A DNA stretch of 64,000 nucleotides from Actinomadura rupiterrae (GTDB lineage: Bacteria > Actinomycetota > Actinomycetes > Streptosporangiales > Streptosporangiaceae). Under the pieces are notes generated by a model. It worked only from the letters and a program-made list of their open reading frames with translations. It was not told where the DNA came from and made no database searches. The translations under genes were made by a program, and so were the position numbers. The DNA lies in NCBI RefSeq assembly GCF_024172125.1, contig NZ_JAMZEA010000006.1, positions 248,001 through 312,000 on the forward strand, in the 5' to 3' direction. Positions 51,346-59,059 of this stretch are shown here, piece after piece (the stretch's first letter is position 1; the number at the start of each line of letters is the position of its first letter).

Positions 51346-53346
51346 ATGGACACCACTACCCGCACCGAGAACCGCGCCGAATGGCGCGCCCGGCTGAGGA
51401 TTTGGGACCGCCTGCCCGCCGGCCGAACGGGCGAAGCGCGCGCCCGTCTCGGACGCGGCTACCAGCGCGCGACCGCGCAGCTCCCCGAGTGGCTCCAGGC
51501 GTCCGACCTGGACGAGGCGGAGCTGACCCGCCGCGCCAAAGACCGGCTCATCGACCGGTCCCGGCAGCGCCGCGACGCGCACATCGAGGCCGAGCGGCAG
51601 CGCCGCGCCGACTACGGGCACGGCTACCGGCCCGACCCGCCGCCTCCGGTCGAGACCAACCCGACCCCGACGAGCGGGGAGGTCGCCTCCGAGCGGCGGC
51701 GAGCGCGGATGGCGCGGTGGGGCTGCCTGGTGCTCGGGTCGCTGCTGCTGCCGCAGGTCGCGGTCCAGGTTCCGCTGCTGCTGCTGGTGCTGCCGGTGGC
51801 GGTGGCCGCCTACCTGTGGTGGACCGGCGCGGAGCAGCCGGAGCCGCCCGCGACCGCGGCGACCGCCGACCTGCCGCCGGGGCCGCCCGCCGTCCGGGCG
51901 CCGAAGACCGGCACGGCGCTGGACCTGCTGCACGCCGGGGCGGCCAGCCGCGACGACGGCACCGACGCCGAACGCACCAGCGGCATCCTGGACAAGGTGC
52001 TGGCCGAGCACAAGGTGGACGCCCGCGTCACCGGGCACGTGCGCGGCCCGACCATCACCCGGTACCTGCTCACCCTCGGGCCGGGCGTGCGCGGCAGCAA
52101 GGTCGCGGCGCTGGCCGACGACATCGGGCGGGCGATGGAGTGCGAGCATCCGCCGTGGGTCGGTGCGGCGCGCGGCGATGACCGGCTCGCGGTGGAGCTG
52201 CCGAACCGGGTGCGGGACATGGTGATGGTCGGGGACGTCCTGCGGGGCCTGGACTTGGCGGGCGCGGGTCCGCTGACGGTGGCGCTGGGCCGGGACGTGG
52301 ACGGGACGCCGGTGGGCTGCGACCTGACGGCGATGCCGCACCTGATGGTCGGCGGCGCGACCGGCAGCGGGAAGTCGGTGTTCCTGAACTCGTTGATCTG
52401 CGGGCCGCTGGTGCGCGGGATCCCGCCGGAAGTACTGCGGATGATCCTCATCGACCCCAAGCGGGTGGAGCTGGCCGCCTACCGACCTATCCCGCACCTG
52501 CTCCGCCCGATCATCACCGAGGCCGCCGACGCGGTGGAGGCGCTGGCGTGGCTGGCGCGCGAGGGCGGCGAGATGGACCGCCGCTATGAGGTACTTGCCG
52601 CCAACGGCTGCAAGCACATCGACGGCTACAACACCAAGGTCAGGAACGGCACGGTGCGGACCCTGCACGGCCAGGCCGCGCAGCTCATGCCGTATCTCCT
52701 GGTCGTGCTGGACGAACTCGCCGACCTGATCATCATCGCCCGCGAAGACGTCGAGACGCACGTGGTGCGGATCATGCAGCTCGCCCGCGCCGCCGGGATC
52801 CACCTGGTGGTGGCGACCCAGCGCCCGTCCGTGGACGTGGTCACCGGGCTCATCAAGGCGAACATGCCGTCCCGGCTGGCATTCGCGACGTCCTCGCTGG
52901 CCGACTCCCGCGTCATCCTCGACCAGGGCGGCGCGGAGAAGCTGATCGGCGCGGGCGACGCCCTGTACCGGCCGATGGGCGCGGGCAGCGCACGCAGACT
53001 CCAGGCAGCGATGATCACCGATGAGGAGATCGCCGCCGTCGTCGCCCGCGCGACCGGCACAACCACCGAGGCTCCGCCCGCCGACCCGCCCGGACCCGAC
53101 CCCGCGCCCGCCGGCCCCGCCGACGAGCTGCTGGCCACGGCCGCGCGACTGGTCGTCGAAGCGCGCGCCGCCTCGACGTCGATGCTGCGCCGCGAGCTGC
53201 GGATCCGGCACGGCCGCGCCGCCGCGCTCATGTCCGCCCTCCAGGCCGCCGGGGTCGTCGGGCCCGCCGACGGCACCGCGCCCCGCGCCGTCCTGGCCAC
53301 CCGCGCCGACCTGCCCGTGATCCTCGCCCGACTGGAGACCCGATGA
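51346..53346 (+). CDS. FtsK/SpoIIIE-type DNA translocase
   Basis: 666 residues. Charged N-terminus, two transmembrane helices (about 124-158) and a linker. The motor has Walker A G-G-A-T-G-S-G-K-S at 336-344, Walker B L-L-V-V-L-D-E-L-A-D at 451-460, and A-T-Q-R-P-S. A C-terminal winged-helix (about 600-655, D-E-L-L-A-T-A-A-R-L and R-R-E-L-R-I-R-H-G-R-A-A-A-L) resembles the FtsK gamma domain. ATG 51346 follows AGGAG. On mobile elements it would move double-stranded DNA, as TraB does in actinomycete ICEs, or serve phage DNA handling; the gene context allows both. Confidence 0.88.
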   Translation: MDTTTRTENRAEWRARLRIWDRLPAGRTGEARARLGRGYQRATAQLPEWLQASDLDEAELTRRAKDRLIDRSRQRRDAHIEAERQRRADYGHGYRPDPPPPVETNPTPTSGEVASERRRARMARWGCLVLGSLLLPQVAVQVPLLLLVLPVAVAAYLWWTGAEQPEPPATAATADLPPGPPAVRAPKTGTALDLLHAGAASRDDGTDAERTSGILDKVLAEHKVDARVTGHVRGPTITRYLLTLGPGVRGSKVAALADDIGRAMECEHPPWVGAARGDDRLAVELPNRVRDMVMVGDVLRGLDLAGAGPLTVALGRDVDGTPVGCDLTAMPHLMVGGATGSGKSVFLNSLICGPLVRGIPPEVLRMILIDPKRVELAAYRPIPHLLRPIITEAADAVEALAWLAREGGEMDRRYEVLAANGCKHIDGYNTKVRNGTVRTLHGQAAQLMPYLLVVLDELADLIIIAREDVETHVVRIMQLARAAGIHLVVATQRPSVDVVTGLIKANMPSRLAFATSSLADSRVILDQGGAEKLIGAGDALYRPMGAGSARRLQAAMITDEEIAAVVARATGTTTEAPPADPPGPDPAPAGPADELLATAARLVVEARAASTSMLRRELRIRHGRAAALMSALQAAGVVGPADGTAPRAVLATRADLPVILARLETR

Positions 53347-53714
53347 GCGACACCGACCTGGACCCGTCCCGCATCCCCGAGCTGCTGGAAGCCTGCGACG
53401 AGCTGGGCAGGCACGCCCCGAGCCTGTACTTCGTCCTGTCCGCGCTCGGCTCGGTCGCGTCGATCTGCGAGGACAACGTCCCGGCGATCTGGGAGGAGAC
53501 CTCCGAGCTGCGCCGGGGCGAGCGCGTCACGGCCATCCACATCATCGGCCTCGGGCACCGGGTGCTCCGCGACGTGCTCGCCGAGATCGAGATGAGCGGC
53601 GCGAATTCCGAGGCGATGGGGGCGCTGGAGGAGGCGACGGAGATGTGCGGGGAGCTGTCGGAGCGGCTCGCCGAGGCCGCCGCGTACATGCGCACCGCCC
53701 CGGCCCGCTCCTAG
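53343..53714 (+). CDS. small hypothetical protein coupled to the translocase
   Basis: 123 residues, helical and acidic (L-L-E-A-C-D-E-L-G-R-H-A-P, I-W-E-E-T-S-E-L-R-R-G-E-R). No domain recognised. ATG 53343 overlaps the translocase stop (ATGA), so it is expressed together with it and may be a partner protein. Confidence 0.6.
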   Translation: MSDTDLDPSRIPELLEACDELGRHAPSLYFVLSALGSVASICEDNVPAIWEETSELRRGERVTAIHIIGLGHRVLRDVLAEIEMSGANSEAMGALEEATEMCGELSERLAEAAAYMRTAPARS

Positions 53715-53722
53715 GAGGCCCG

Positions 53723-53911
53723 ATGCACCTGATGTGCGCGGCCTGCATCCGCGAGGGCCTGGACCCGGTCGGCGGCTGGAACGGTGCCCGCGTCGCGTTG
53801 ACCGTCCTCGGCGGTGAGGCGCTGTGCCGCGGGCACCTGCCCGGCCTTGAGTGTCAGCGGCCCGGCATAGCATGTCCGGGTGATGACCCCCGACCCCTTG
53901 ATCAACCTTGA
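53723..53911 (+). CDS. small Cys-rich protein, possible zinc ribbon
   Basis: 62 residues with C-A-A-C near the start, then C-R-G-H and L-E-C and I-A-C-P. The spacing resembles a small zinc-binding protein often seen in mobile elements. ATG 53723 has TAGGAGG upstream, eight bases after the previous stop. The next gene starts 32 bases before its end. Confidence 0.5.
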   Translation: MHLMCAACIREGLDPVGGWNGARVALTVLGGEALCRGHLPGLECQRPGIACPGDDPRPLDQP

Positions 53912-54092
53912 CCGGGCCCGGCGACGTCTGCGCGCGGCCGAGGCGCGGCTGTCCGCGCTCGCCGCCGAGATCGCCGACCCGATGGACCTCACCGAGCGCC
54001 AGCAGGCGGCATGGGACGCGGCGTGGTCGGCCCGGCGCGAGGCGCTCTCTGCGATCCGGGAGTGCCTCGGGGAGTGGACGACGGCCGCCTGA
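53880..54092 (+). CDS. small helical hypothetical protein
   Basis: 70 residues, strongly helical with heptad-like Ala/Arg/Leu (L-D-R-A-R-R-R-L-R-A-A-E-A-R-L-S-A-L-A-A). GTG 53880 lies six bases after TAGCAT (53868-53873), suggesting a leaderless start; ATG 53883 is equally possible. It overlaps the preceding gene by 32 bases. Confidence 0.5.
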   Translation: MMTPDPLINLDRARRRLRAAEARLSALAAEIADPMDLTERQQAAWDAAWSARREALSAIRECLGEWTTAA

Positions 54093-54103
54093 GACAGGCA
54101 ACC

Positions 54104-54134
54104 ACCGCCCGCCAGCGTCCGCCTGGCGGGCGGT
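54104..54134 (+). terminator. hairpin terminator
   Basis: A perfect 12-bp stem ACCGCCCGCCAG (54104-54115, partner 54123-54134) with a 7-base loop, ending the small-gene run. Confidence 0.8.
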
Positions 54135-54217
54135 CGCGTGTCCGCATCCTGCCGGACGGCCGCCCGGACGCGCGGCGCTGTCTACCGTGGTGGACACCCC
54201 TCATCACGGGAGTCCCC

Positions 54218-54622
54218 ATGCAGCACCCCGCCCGCCTCGCTACCGCCCTCGCCGCCGCCGTCGCCTTGGCGGCCTGCCAGAGCCCGGACCGGGCCGCCGA
54301 CCCCACCATCGCTCCGCCCACGCAGGGCAGCGGCCCCGCGAAGGTGCAGCACAGTGTCGTGTACGAGGTCACCGGGACCGTGAAGACCGCTGACCTCATC
54401 TACGCCACACCGTCCGGGACGGAGAAGCTGCCCGGCGCGAAGCTCCCGTGGCGCAAGCAGCTCGCGGGCGGGGCCGGTCAGTTCCTCATGGTGAACGTCT
54501 CCAGCTACAGCACGAGCGGCTCGGTCGCCTGCACGATCACGGTGGACGGGAAGGTCGTGAAGCAGGCCGCGTCGTCCAAGGAGGCGGTCGTCGCATTCTG
54601 CGACTACGCGACGCCGAGCTAG
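54218..54622 (+). CDS. MmpS-like lipoprotein
   Basis: 134 residues. Lipobox A-L-A-A-C at about residue 19. The mature domain V-V-Y-E-V-T-G-T-V-K-T-A-D-L-I-Y-A-T, L-P-W-R-K and V-A-C-T-I-T-V-D-G-K-V-V matches MmpS-type accessory proteins that partner MMPL exporters, with two Cys in the usual places. ATG 54218 has GGGAG upstream. No MMPL gene is adjacent (the only one in the window is at 1586). It ends four bases into the convergent XRE gene. Confidence 0.7.
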   Translation: MQHPARLATALAAAVALAACQSPDRAADPTIAPPTQGSGPAKVQHSVVYEVTGTVKTADLIYATPSGTEKLPGAKLPWRKQLAGGAGQFLMVNVSSYSTSGSVACTITVDGKVVKQAASSKEAVVAFCDYATPS

Positions 54623-55998
54623 GCTCGCACGCCCACGCGTCCCGCGAAGGCGCGCAGCCCGGGCAGCGAACCCCGGCGGTCGGCGCGCAGCAGGTCCTGG
54701 ACCATGCGGCGGACGGGCGGCCGGTGCCGGACCTCATCCGGTGCGATCCGCTCCACGCGTCGCAGCACCCGGTAGCAGGCGTCAGGCTTGCCCCACTGGT
54801 GGTAGGCGCGGGCGACGTCCACACCGAGCCGCCCCTCCCGCTCCCGGGTCGGCAGCTTCACGCCGCGCAGGCGCTGCGCGTGCTCGATCGCGGTGCCGTT
54901 GTCGCCGAGGACTTGGGCGATGCTGACCTGGTAGAGGGTCACGTTCGAGGGGCCGAACGCCGTCCAGCGGTGGTTGGCGTCCGCTCCGAGGCGCTGCGCC
55001 GTGTCGGCGGCCTCGGCGATGTAGTCGCGGGCGGAGTGCCGGTCGCCGTCCACCGCAGCGGTGTAGGCCGCGATCTGGAGCAGGTTCCCGTACATCGACA
55101 GGTGCTCATCGCTCGGGTCGCCGGTCGGCTGAAGCTCGTGGGCTGCGGCCAGCAGCAGCCGCTGGGCCTGCGCACGCTGGCCGGTGCGGCGCATGACGAC
55201 CGCGACCGCACGGCGGGCGTCAGCGAGCGTCAGCGGGTCGCCGCCTGCCGCGGCGGCCTGGACGGCCCGGTCGGCGGTGACTCCGGCGAGCCGGTCGTCG
55301 TTGTGCTTGAGCAGCAGAGCGTTCGCCGCGAGGTACACATCGGCGAGAATCGCGTTCGCACGCTCGGTCTGCCCGTGGGGCGCGTGCTCACGCGTGGCCG
55401 TGGCGGTCGCGACCAGGGCAGGCAGTGCCTGGGTGAGCGCGTCGTAGTGGGCGGCCTGGAACTGGTCGCGGGCGCGCCGCGCGGCCGTCTCCAGCCGGTC
55501 CAAGGAGACGGGCGCGGTACGGGCGGGCTCGTACAGGACCCGGTCGAGGTCGAAACACTGGTCGGCGAGGGCGTTGCGCGGCAGACCCAGGGTGGCGGCT
55601 CCGGCCAGGCCGGCGCTCGCGGCCAGCAGTTCGCGTCGTCGCACAGGGTCCTCCTCGGTAGCACCGCGGTCACCGGGCACCACATTAGGCCCCGATGGCG
55701 TGCCGAGTCCCTCGTCTGCACCGGCAGATTCTTCCTCGGCCGGGAGGAGCCCGAAAACGGTGGGTGAGACGTTCAGCGCCGTCGCGAATCGCCGGAGAAT
55801 ACCGACATCGGCCAGAGGTGCGAGGTCGCGTTCGAGCCGGGAGAGGCGCGAGGCGGAGTAGCCGCAGCGGCGGCCGAGTTCGGCGAGGGTGAGCCCCTCG
55901 GCCTGCCGAAGGATCCGCACGACCCGCCCGTACTGCTGGTGCGCGATCGCCTCGCGGAGAGAGGACGTCGTCCACACCGGATGATGAGGATCCACCAC
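54619..55998 (-). CDS. XRE-family regulator with TPR-like C-terminus, divergent from RiPP cassette
   Basis: 459 residues. The HTH spans about 28-75 (G-R-V-V-R-I-L-R-Q-A-E-G-L-T-L-A-E-L-G-R-R-C-G-Y-S). An unusual segment R-R-R-E-L-L-A-A-S-A-G-L-A-G-A-A-T-L-G-L-P at 120-140 resembles a twin-arginine signal yet sits inside the protein. The rest is a helical repeat sensor. The start is uncertain: two adjacent GTGs at 55998 and 55995, and no strong ribosome site. Divergent orientation to the precursor gene at 56196 suggests it regulates it. Confidence 0.75.
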   Translation of the reverse strand: MVDPHHPVWTTSSLREAIAHQQYGRVVRILRQAEGLTLAELGRRCGYSASRLSRLERDLAPLADVGILRRFATALNVSPTVFGLLPAEEESAGADEGLGTPSGPNVVPGDRGATEEDPVRRRELLAASAGLAGAATLGLPRNALADQCFDLDRVLYEPARTAPVSLDRLETAARRARDQFQAAHYDALTQALPALVATATATREHAPHGQTERANAILADVYLAANALLLKHNDDRLAGVTADRAVQAAAAGGDPLTLADARRAVAVVMRRTGQRAQAQRLLLAAAHELQPTGDPSDEHLSMYGNLLQIAAYTAAVDGDRHSARDYIAEAADTAQRLGADANHRWTAFGPSNVTLYQVSIAQVLGDNGTAIEHAQRLRGVKLPTREREGRLGVDVARAYHQWGKPDACYRVLRRVERIAPDEVRHRPPVRRMVQDLLRADRRGSLPGLRAFAGRVGVRA

Positions 55999-56034
55999 AC
56001 CACCGCCTACTTGTGGGCGTAAGGCTCCGTGCAC

Positions 56035-56173
56035 CGAACGTAGGTCCGTTCGCAGGTGAGTTCCAGCCCGTTTGCCGAATCCGCAAACGATGTGCGGCCC
56101 GCGCACATCCCCCTCCCTACCCGCGCGGATCGGCGGCGTACTGGGAGGCACATCGGCCCGCACCAGCGGGCCG
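56035..56173. promoter_or_regulatory. four inverted repeats between XRE regulator and RiPP precursor
   Basis: CGAACG (56035-56040)/CGTTCG (56047-56052); CGTTTGC (56069-56075)/GCAAACG (56083-56089); GATGTGCG (56089-56096)/CGCACATC (56102-56109); CGGCCCGC (56154-56161)/GCGGGCCG (56166-56173). The first two are operator-like, the last is a leader hairpin just before the GAGGAG ribosome site at 56185-56190. Confidence 0.6.
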
Positions 56174-56195
56174 CAGCATCGGTCGAGGAGCAACC

Positions 56196-56420
56196 ATGAC
56201 CGCTACGGCAAGCCCCACCGCCCCGCTGCCCTTCCCGCTCCAGCGTGAGATCACCGTTCCGGCGGCGCTGGCCCCCGACATCCCCGGCCTGGTCTACGAC
56301 CACGTCAGGGGCTTCAACACCATCGGCGGCAAGGCGATCGACCCGGTCCGGCTCGGCACCTGGACGACCACCTACAACACCGCGGGCAATGACAACAAGA
56401 GCGACGAGGAATCCAAGTGA
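56196..56420 (+). CDS. tgmA: graspetide-like RiPP precursor (TgmA-like)
   Basis: 74 residues. The leader contains L-P-F-P-L at 11-15 and Y-D-H-V-R-G-F-N at 34-41, the two signatures I associate with putative ATP-grasp-target precursors of actinomycetes. The C-terminal core has G-T-W-T-T-T-Y-N-T (54-62) rich in Thr acceptors, then acidic donors Asp66, Asp70, Glu71 and Glu72, the arrangement needed for side-chain ester links. ATG 56196 follows GAGGAG. The stop overlaps the ligase start as GTGA. The ring topology cannot be read from sequence. Confidence 0.8.
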   Translation: MTATASPTAPLPFPLQREITVPAALAPDIPGLVYDHVRGFNTIGGKAIDPVRLGTWTTTYNTAGNDNKSDEESK

Positions 56421-57421
56421 CGTCGGGTCGCACGGTGCTGGTCGTCACGGCCCGCGACGACCACACCTCCGACCTCATCGTCCAGCGGCTCCGCGACCAC
56501 CATCCGGACGTCGGTGTCGTCCGCATCGACCCCGCCGACGACACCTACCCCCTGGAGATGGCCGTCGAGCTGCACGGTGACCGGTGGGAGGGCACCATCT
56601 CCCAGGGCCCCGTCCGCCTCGACCTGTCGCGGGTCGGCGCGGTCCTGTGGCGGTGGGCGTGGGATCCCCAGGGGCATCCAGGCATCGGCGACGAGCTGGC
56701 TCGGGCGTGGGCCGCGCAGGAGGACGCCGCGGCGCTCCTGGGGACCCTCAAGGCCCTGCCCGCGTTCTGGGTGAACCATCCGGACGCTGCGGCCAGCGCT
56801 GTCCCGAAACCGGTCCAGCTCCGTGTCGCCGTCGCATGCGGGTTCGCCGTCCCGCGGACGCTCGTCACCACATCCGGCTCCGCCGTGGCCGGGTGGGCTC
56901 GGCGGCACTCCATCGAGGAGCAGACGCTGAACAAGGCGTGGCATTGCCAGGGCCTCCGTGACGGCGGCATGGTCCCAGCCGAGCGCATAGAGGTCGCCGG
57001 ACTGCCTGGGGAGTTGCTCGTTGCCTCGATGTTCCAGCACCTCATCCAGGGTGCTCACGTCCGACTCACCGCGGTTCGGGACCAGCTGTTCGCCTGCGAG
57101 ATCCGCGGGACCACCCGAACCGACTGGCGGCCCGAGCAACAGCAGGCCGAGTTCCTCCCGCTGGAGGTGCCTGTGAGCGTCCGGGCGCACGTCCGGAGCT
57201 TCATGATGCGGTTCGGGCTCAACTACGGCGCGTTCGACTTCGTCGCGGCCGAAGGCGGAACGTGGTGGTTCCTGGAGTGCAACCCGACCGGCCAGTACGG
57301 ATTCGTGGAGCTGAAGACCGGTCAGCCGATCACGGCGGCCCTGGCTGCCGTGCTGGCTTCGGAGGCGGTGAAGGATCGCCCCGAAGCTCGCCCCGAAGCA
57401 GCGCTCGCAATGGCAGGCTGA
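56417..57421 (+). CDS. tgmB: ATP-grasp ribosomal-peptide maturase (TgmB-like)
   Basis: 334 residues. The C-terminal ATP-grasp part has E-L-L-V-A-S-M-F-Q-H-L-I, G-A-F-D-F-V and the metal-binding W-F-L-E-C-N-P-T-G-Q-Y-G-F-V-E, as in graspetide ligases. The N-terminal preATP-like domain starts with V-L-V-V-T-A-R-D-D-H-T-S-D. It should form omega-ester bonds on the precursor. Translationally coupled upstream (GTGA) and four bases before the next gene. No methyltransferase (PIMT-like) gene accompanies it, unlike some related clusters. Confidence 0.85.
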   Translation: MTSGRTVLVVTARDDHTSDLIVQRLRDHHPDVGVVRIDPADDTYPLEMAVELHGDRWEGTISQGPVRLDLSRVGAVLWRWAWDPQGHPGIGDELARAWAAQEDAAALLGTLKALPAFWVNHPDAAASAVPKPVQLRVAVACGFAVPRTLVTTSGSAVAGWARRHSIEEQTLNKAWHCQGLRDGGMVPAERIEVAGLPGELLVASMFQHLIQGAHVRLTAVRDQLFACEIRGTTRTDWRPEQQQAEFLPLEVPVSVRAHVRSFMMRFGLNYGAFDFVAAEGGTWWFLECNPTGQYGFVELKTGQPITAALAAVLASEAVKDRPEARPEAALAMAG

Positions 57422-57425
57422 GACC

Positions 57426-57644
57426 ATGCAAACCCCGTCGTTCGAGGAGTTCCTCCTCTCGGCTCAGCTCGACGCCCAGTTCAGCGTTGCGGGCGTGCAA
57501 GCTGGGGCCGGGTGCTGGAAAGGCGAGTGGCTGTACGCGCTCAAGCGGGGCGACGGCCCCGGCACGGTGCACGTCATGCAGGACGCGGCGAGCGCCCTCC
57601 GGGCAGTCTCGAAGGCACTCGCAGGGACCCTGGAAAAGATCTGA
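57426..57644 (+). CDS. small unknown protein, third gene of RiPP cassette
   Basis: 72 residues, neutral, with F-E-E-F-L-L-S-A-Q-L-D-A-Q-F, one Cys-Trp (G-C-W-K-G-E-W) and a C-terminal helix (A-L-R-A-V-S-K-A-L-A-G-T-L-E-K). Not recognised. Its ATG lies four bases after the ligase stop, so the three genes form one operon. It could be an accessory to leader recognition, immunity, or a second precursor, but lacks an obvious acidic core. Confidence 0.6.
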   Translation: MQTPSFEEFLLSAQLDAQFSVAGVQAGAGCWKGEWLYALKRGDGPGTVHVMQDAASALRAVSKALAGTLEKI

Positions 57645-57653
57645 GCACGCGAA

Positions 57654-57687
57654 ACGCCCCGTCACCGCCGAAGCGGTGACGGGGCGT
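57654..57687 (+). terminator. strong hairpin terminator of RiPP operon
   Basis: A perfect 15-bp stem ACGCCCCGTCACCGC (57654-57668) with partner 57673-57687 and a CGAA tetraloop, ten bases after the last stop. Confidence 0.9.
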
Positions 57688-57731
57688 CGTGCCGGTCCGG
57701 CTTCCCCACCGGCCAACCGGGTCAGGCTATG

Positions 57732-57941
57732 TCACCTCGGCGTATGCCTCGCGAGCCACCCGCCCGCGAAGGTGAGCCCAGCGACGATCAGCGCCGTGAC
57801 CGCCGCCTGGAGCGGCTCGGCCAGCCCGGACAGCCCCGGCAGGACGTGAACGACCCAGCCGACGATGAACGCGGCCACCAGCGCCGCCGACGACGCAGCC
57901 ACCACCTTGCCCTCGACCTTGCTATCGATCGGTTCGGACAT
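57732..57941 (-). CDS. putative holin
   Basis: 69 residues. Two predicted transmembrane helices (A-S-S-A-A-L-V-A-A-F-I-V-G-W-V-V-H-V-L and A-A-V-T-A-L-I-V-A-G-L-T-F-A-G-G-W-L-A) and a charged N-terminus. Adjacency to the CHAP endolysin (gap 10 bases) supports a holin role. ATG 57941 has GAGGAGG; the longer in-frame start is not needed. Confidence 0.65.
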   Translation of the reverse strand: MSEPIDSKVEGKVVAASSAALVAAFIVGWVVHVLPGLSGLAEPLQAAVTALIVAGLTFAGGWLARHTPR

Positions 57942-57951
57942 CACGGCCTCC

Positions 57952-58647
57952 TCAAGTGATCGGCGCGGTCCACGCCGCGCGCCACGTCGCCGGGCCGACA
58001 ATGCCGTCCACTTCCAGGCGCTTCTCGGTCTGGAAGCTCCGGCACACCGCTGACGACTCCGGCCCGTACGCGCCGTCCACGGCCAGATGCCAGCCCCGGC
58101 GGCTCATCTGCTGCTGCCACGTCCGGACGTCGCCGCCCGTCATGATCGGCGGCTGCCGGAGGTACCGGCCGGGCCACGGCGGCGCGACCGGCGGCGGCGG
58201 GGACGGCGTGCCCGCGTAGGCCGGGTAGCCGTAGCCCGCGATGCCGCTCGTGCGGACGCGCCGCCGCACCATGTCCTCGGTGTTGCCCTCGATCGAGACG
58301 ATCGAGCCGTCCGCCCTGAGCGCCTCGACGACGCCGACGTGATCGATCGCAGAGAGGTCCCGCGAGCCGCCCCAGTCGAAGAACACGATCGCGCCGACGC
58401 GCGGCACCTCTCCCCAGCGGCCGTGTTCCTTGAACCACTGCGCGTGCGACGGCGTGTAGGCGAACCGGCCCACCGCAGGCAGGCAGCCCGCACGGTCGGC
58501 GCACCAGGCCAGGAAGATGTCGCACCACGGAACATCGCCGAGCCCGTACCAGTCGGTGAACTTGTTGTGGTTGCTGCCCGGCGGATGCTCGCCCTGCCCC
58601 AGCTCGCCGCGCGCGACGGTCAGGAGATCCTCAGCGCTCCCGGTCAT
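57952..58647 (-). CDS. phage endolysin: CHAP amidase/endopeptidase with peptidoglycan-binding domain
   Basis: 231 residues. The CHAP-like domain shows Cys42 in P-W-C-D-I-F, His103 in I-D-H-V-G and an E/N pair in S-I-E-G-N-T (120-122), the expected Cys-His-Asn order. A Pro-rich linker leads to a PG_binding_1-like domain (about 168-225, G-G-D-V-R-T-W-Q-Q-Q-M and V-D-G-A-Y-G-P-E-S). It would cleave peptidoglycan at lysis. ATG 58647 fits; an upstream in-frame extension has no such motifs. Confidence 0.85.
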   Translation of the reverse strand: MTGSAEDLLTVARGELGQGEHPPGSNHNKFTDWYGLGDVPWCDIFLAWCADRAGCLPAVGRFAYTPSHAQWFKEHGRWGEVPRVGAIVFFDWGGSRDLSAIDHVGVVEALRADGSIVSIEGNTEDMVRRRVRTSGIAGYGYPAYAGTPSPPPPVAPPWPGRYLRQPPIMTGGDVRTWQQQMSRRGWHLAVDGAYGPESSAVCRSFQTEKRLEVDGIVGPATWRAAWTAPIT

Positions 58648-59059
58648 CGGCCACCTCCGGGTCGGACTCGACGACGCTGCCCGGCGTCTGCGGGACGTCC
58701 TGCCGCCCGTCCCACGGATGCACGGGTGCCCCGTCCTTCGGCTCGGGCGGGATCGGCTCATCGGCCATGGAGACCTCCTCGGTCAGGGCGGCGGTGTACG
58801 CGTCGAGCCGCCGGTACTTCTCCTCGACGTCATGGCCGTCCCACTCGGCCGCCGCGCCGACGGGGACGTGGTGGAACAGATCCAAGTCGCGCGGAGCGAT
58901 GTGCCAGGAGACCTGGCCGGTCGGCAGGGTCACGTAGAGGACAGGCCAGTCCGGGGCCTCCTCATCGGCATTCGGCACCATCACCGCCGGGTAGAGCGCG
59001 GCGAGGTGGGCGACCAGGTGATGCCGCTCGCGGTAGACGCCGTCCAGCGGTTCGGTCAC
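58631..59059 (-). CDS. phage structural or accessory protein, unknown
   Basis: 142 residues, acidic (W-D-G-H-D-V-E-E-K-Y-R-R-L-D-A-Y). No domain recognised; located between tail genes and the endolysin, overlapping the lysin start by 17 bases. GTG 59059 has AAGGAG upstream. Probably a late phage protein. Confidence 0.6.
   Translation of the reverse strand: MTEPLDGVYRERHHLVAHLAALYPAVMVPNADEEAPDWPVLYVTLPTGQVSWHIAPRDLDLFHHVPVGAAAEWDGHDVEEKYRRLDAYTAALTEEVSMADEPIPPEPKDGAPVHPWDGRQDVPQTPGSVVESDPEVADDRER

Noticed and set aside
56196..57644. A PIMT-type methyltransferase completing the RiPP cluster
   Set aside because: No methyltransferase motif is present in the three genes or immediate neighbours.
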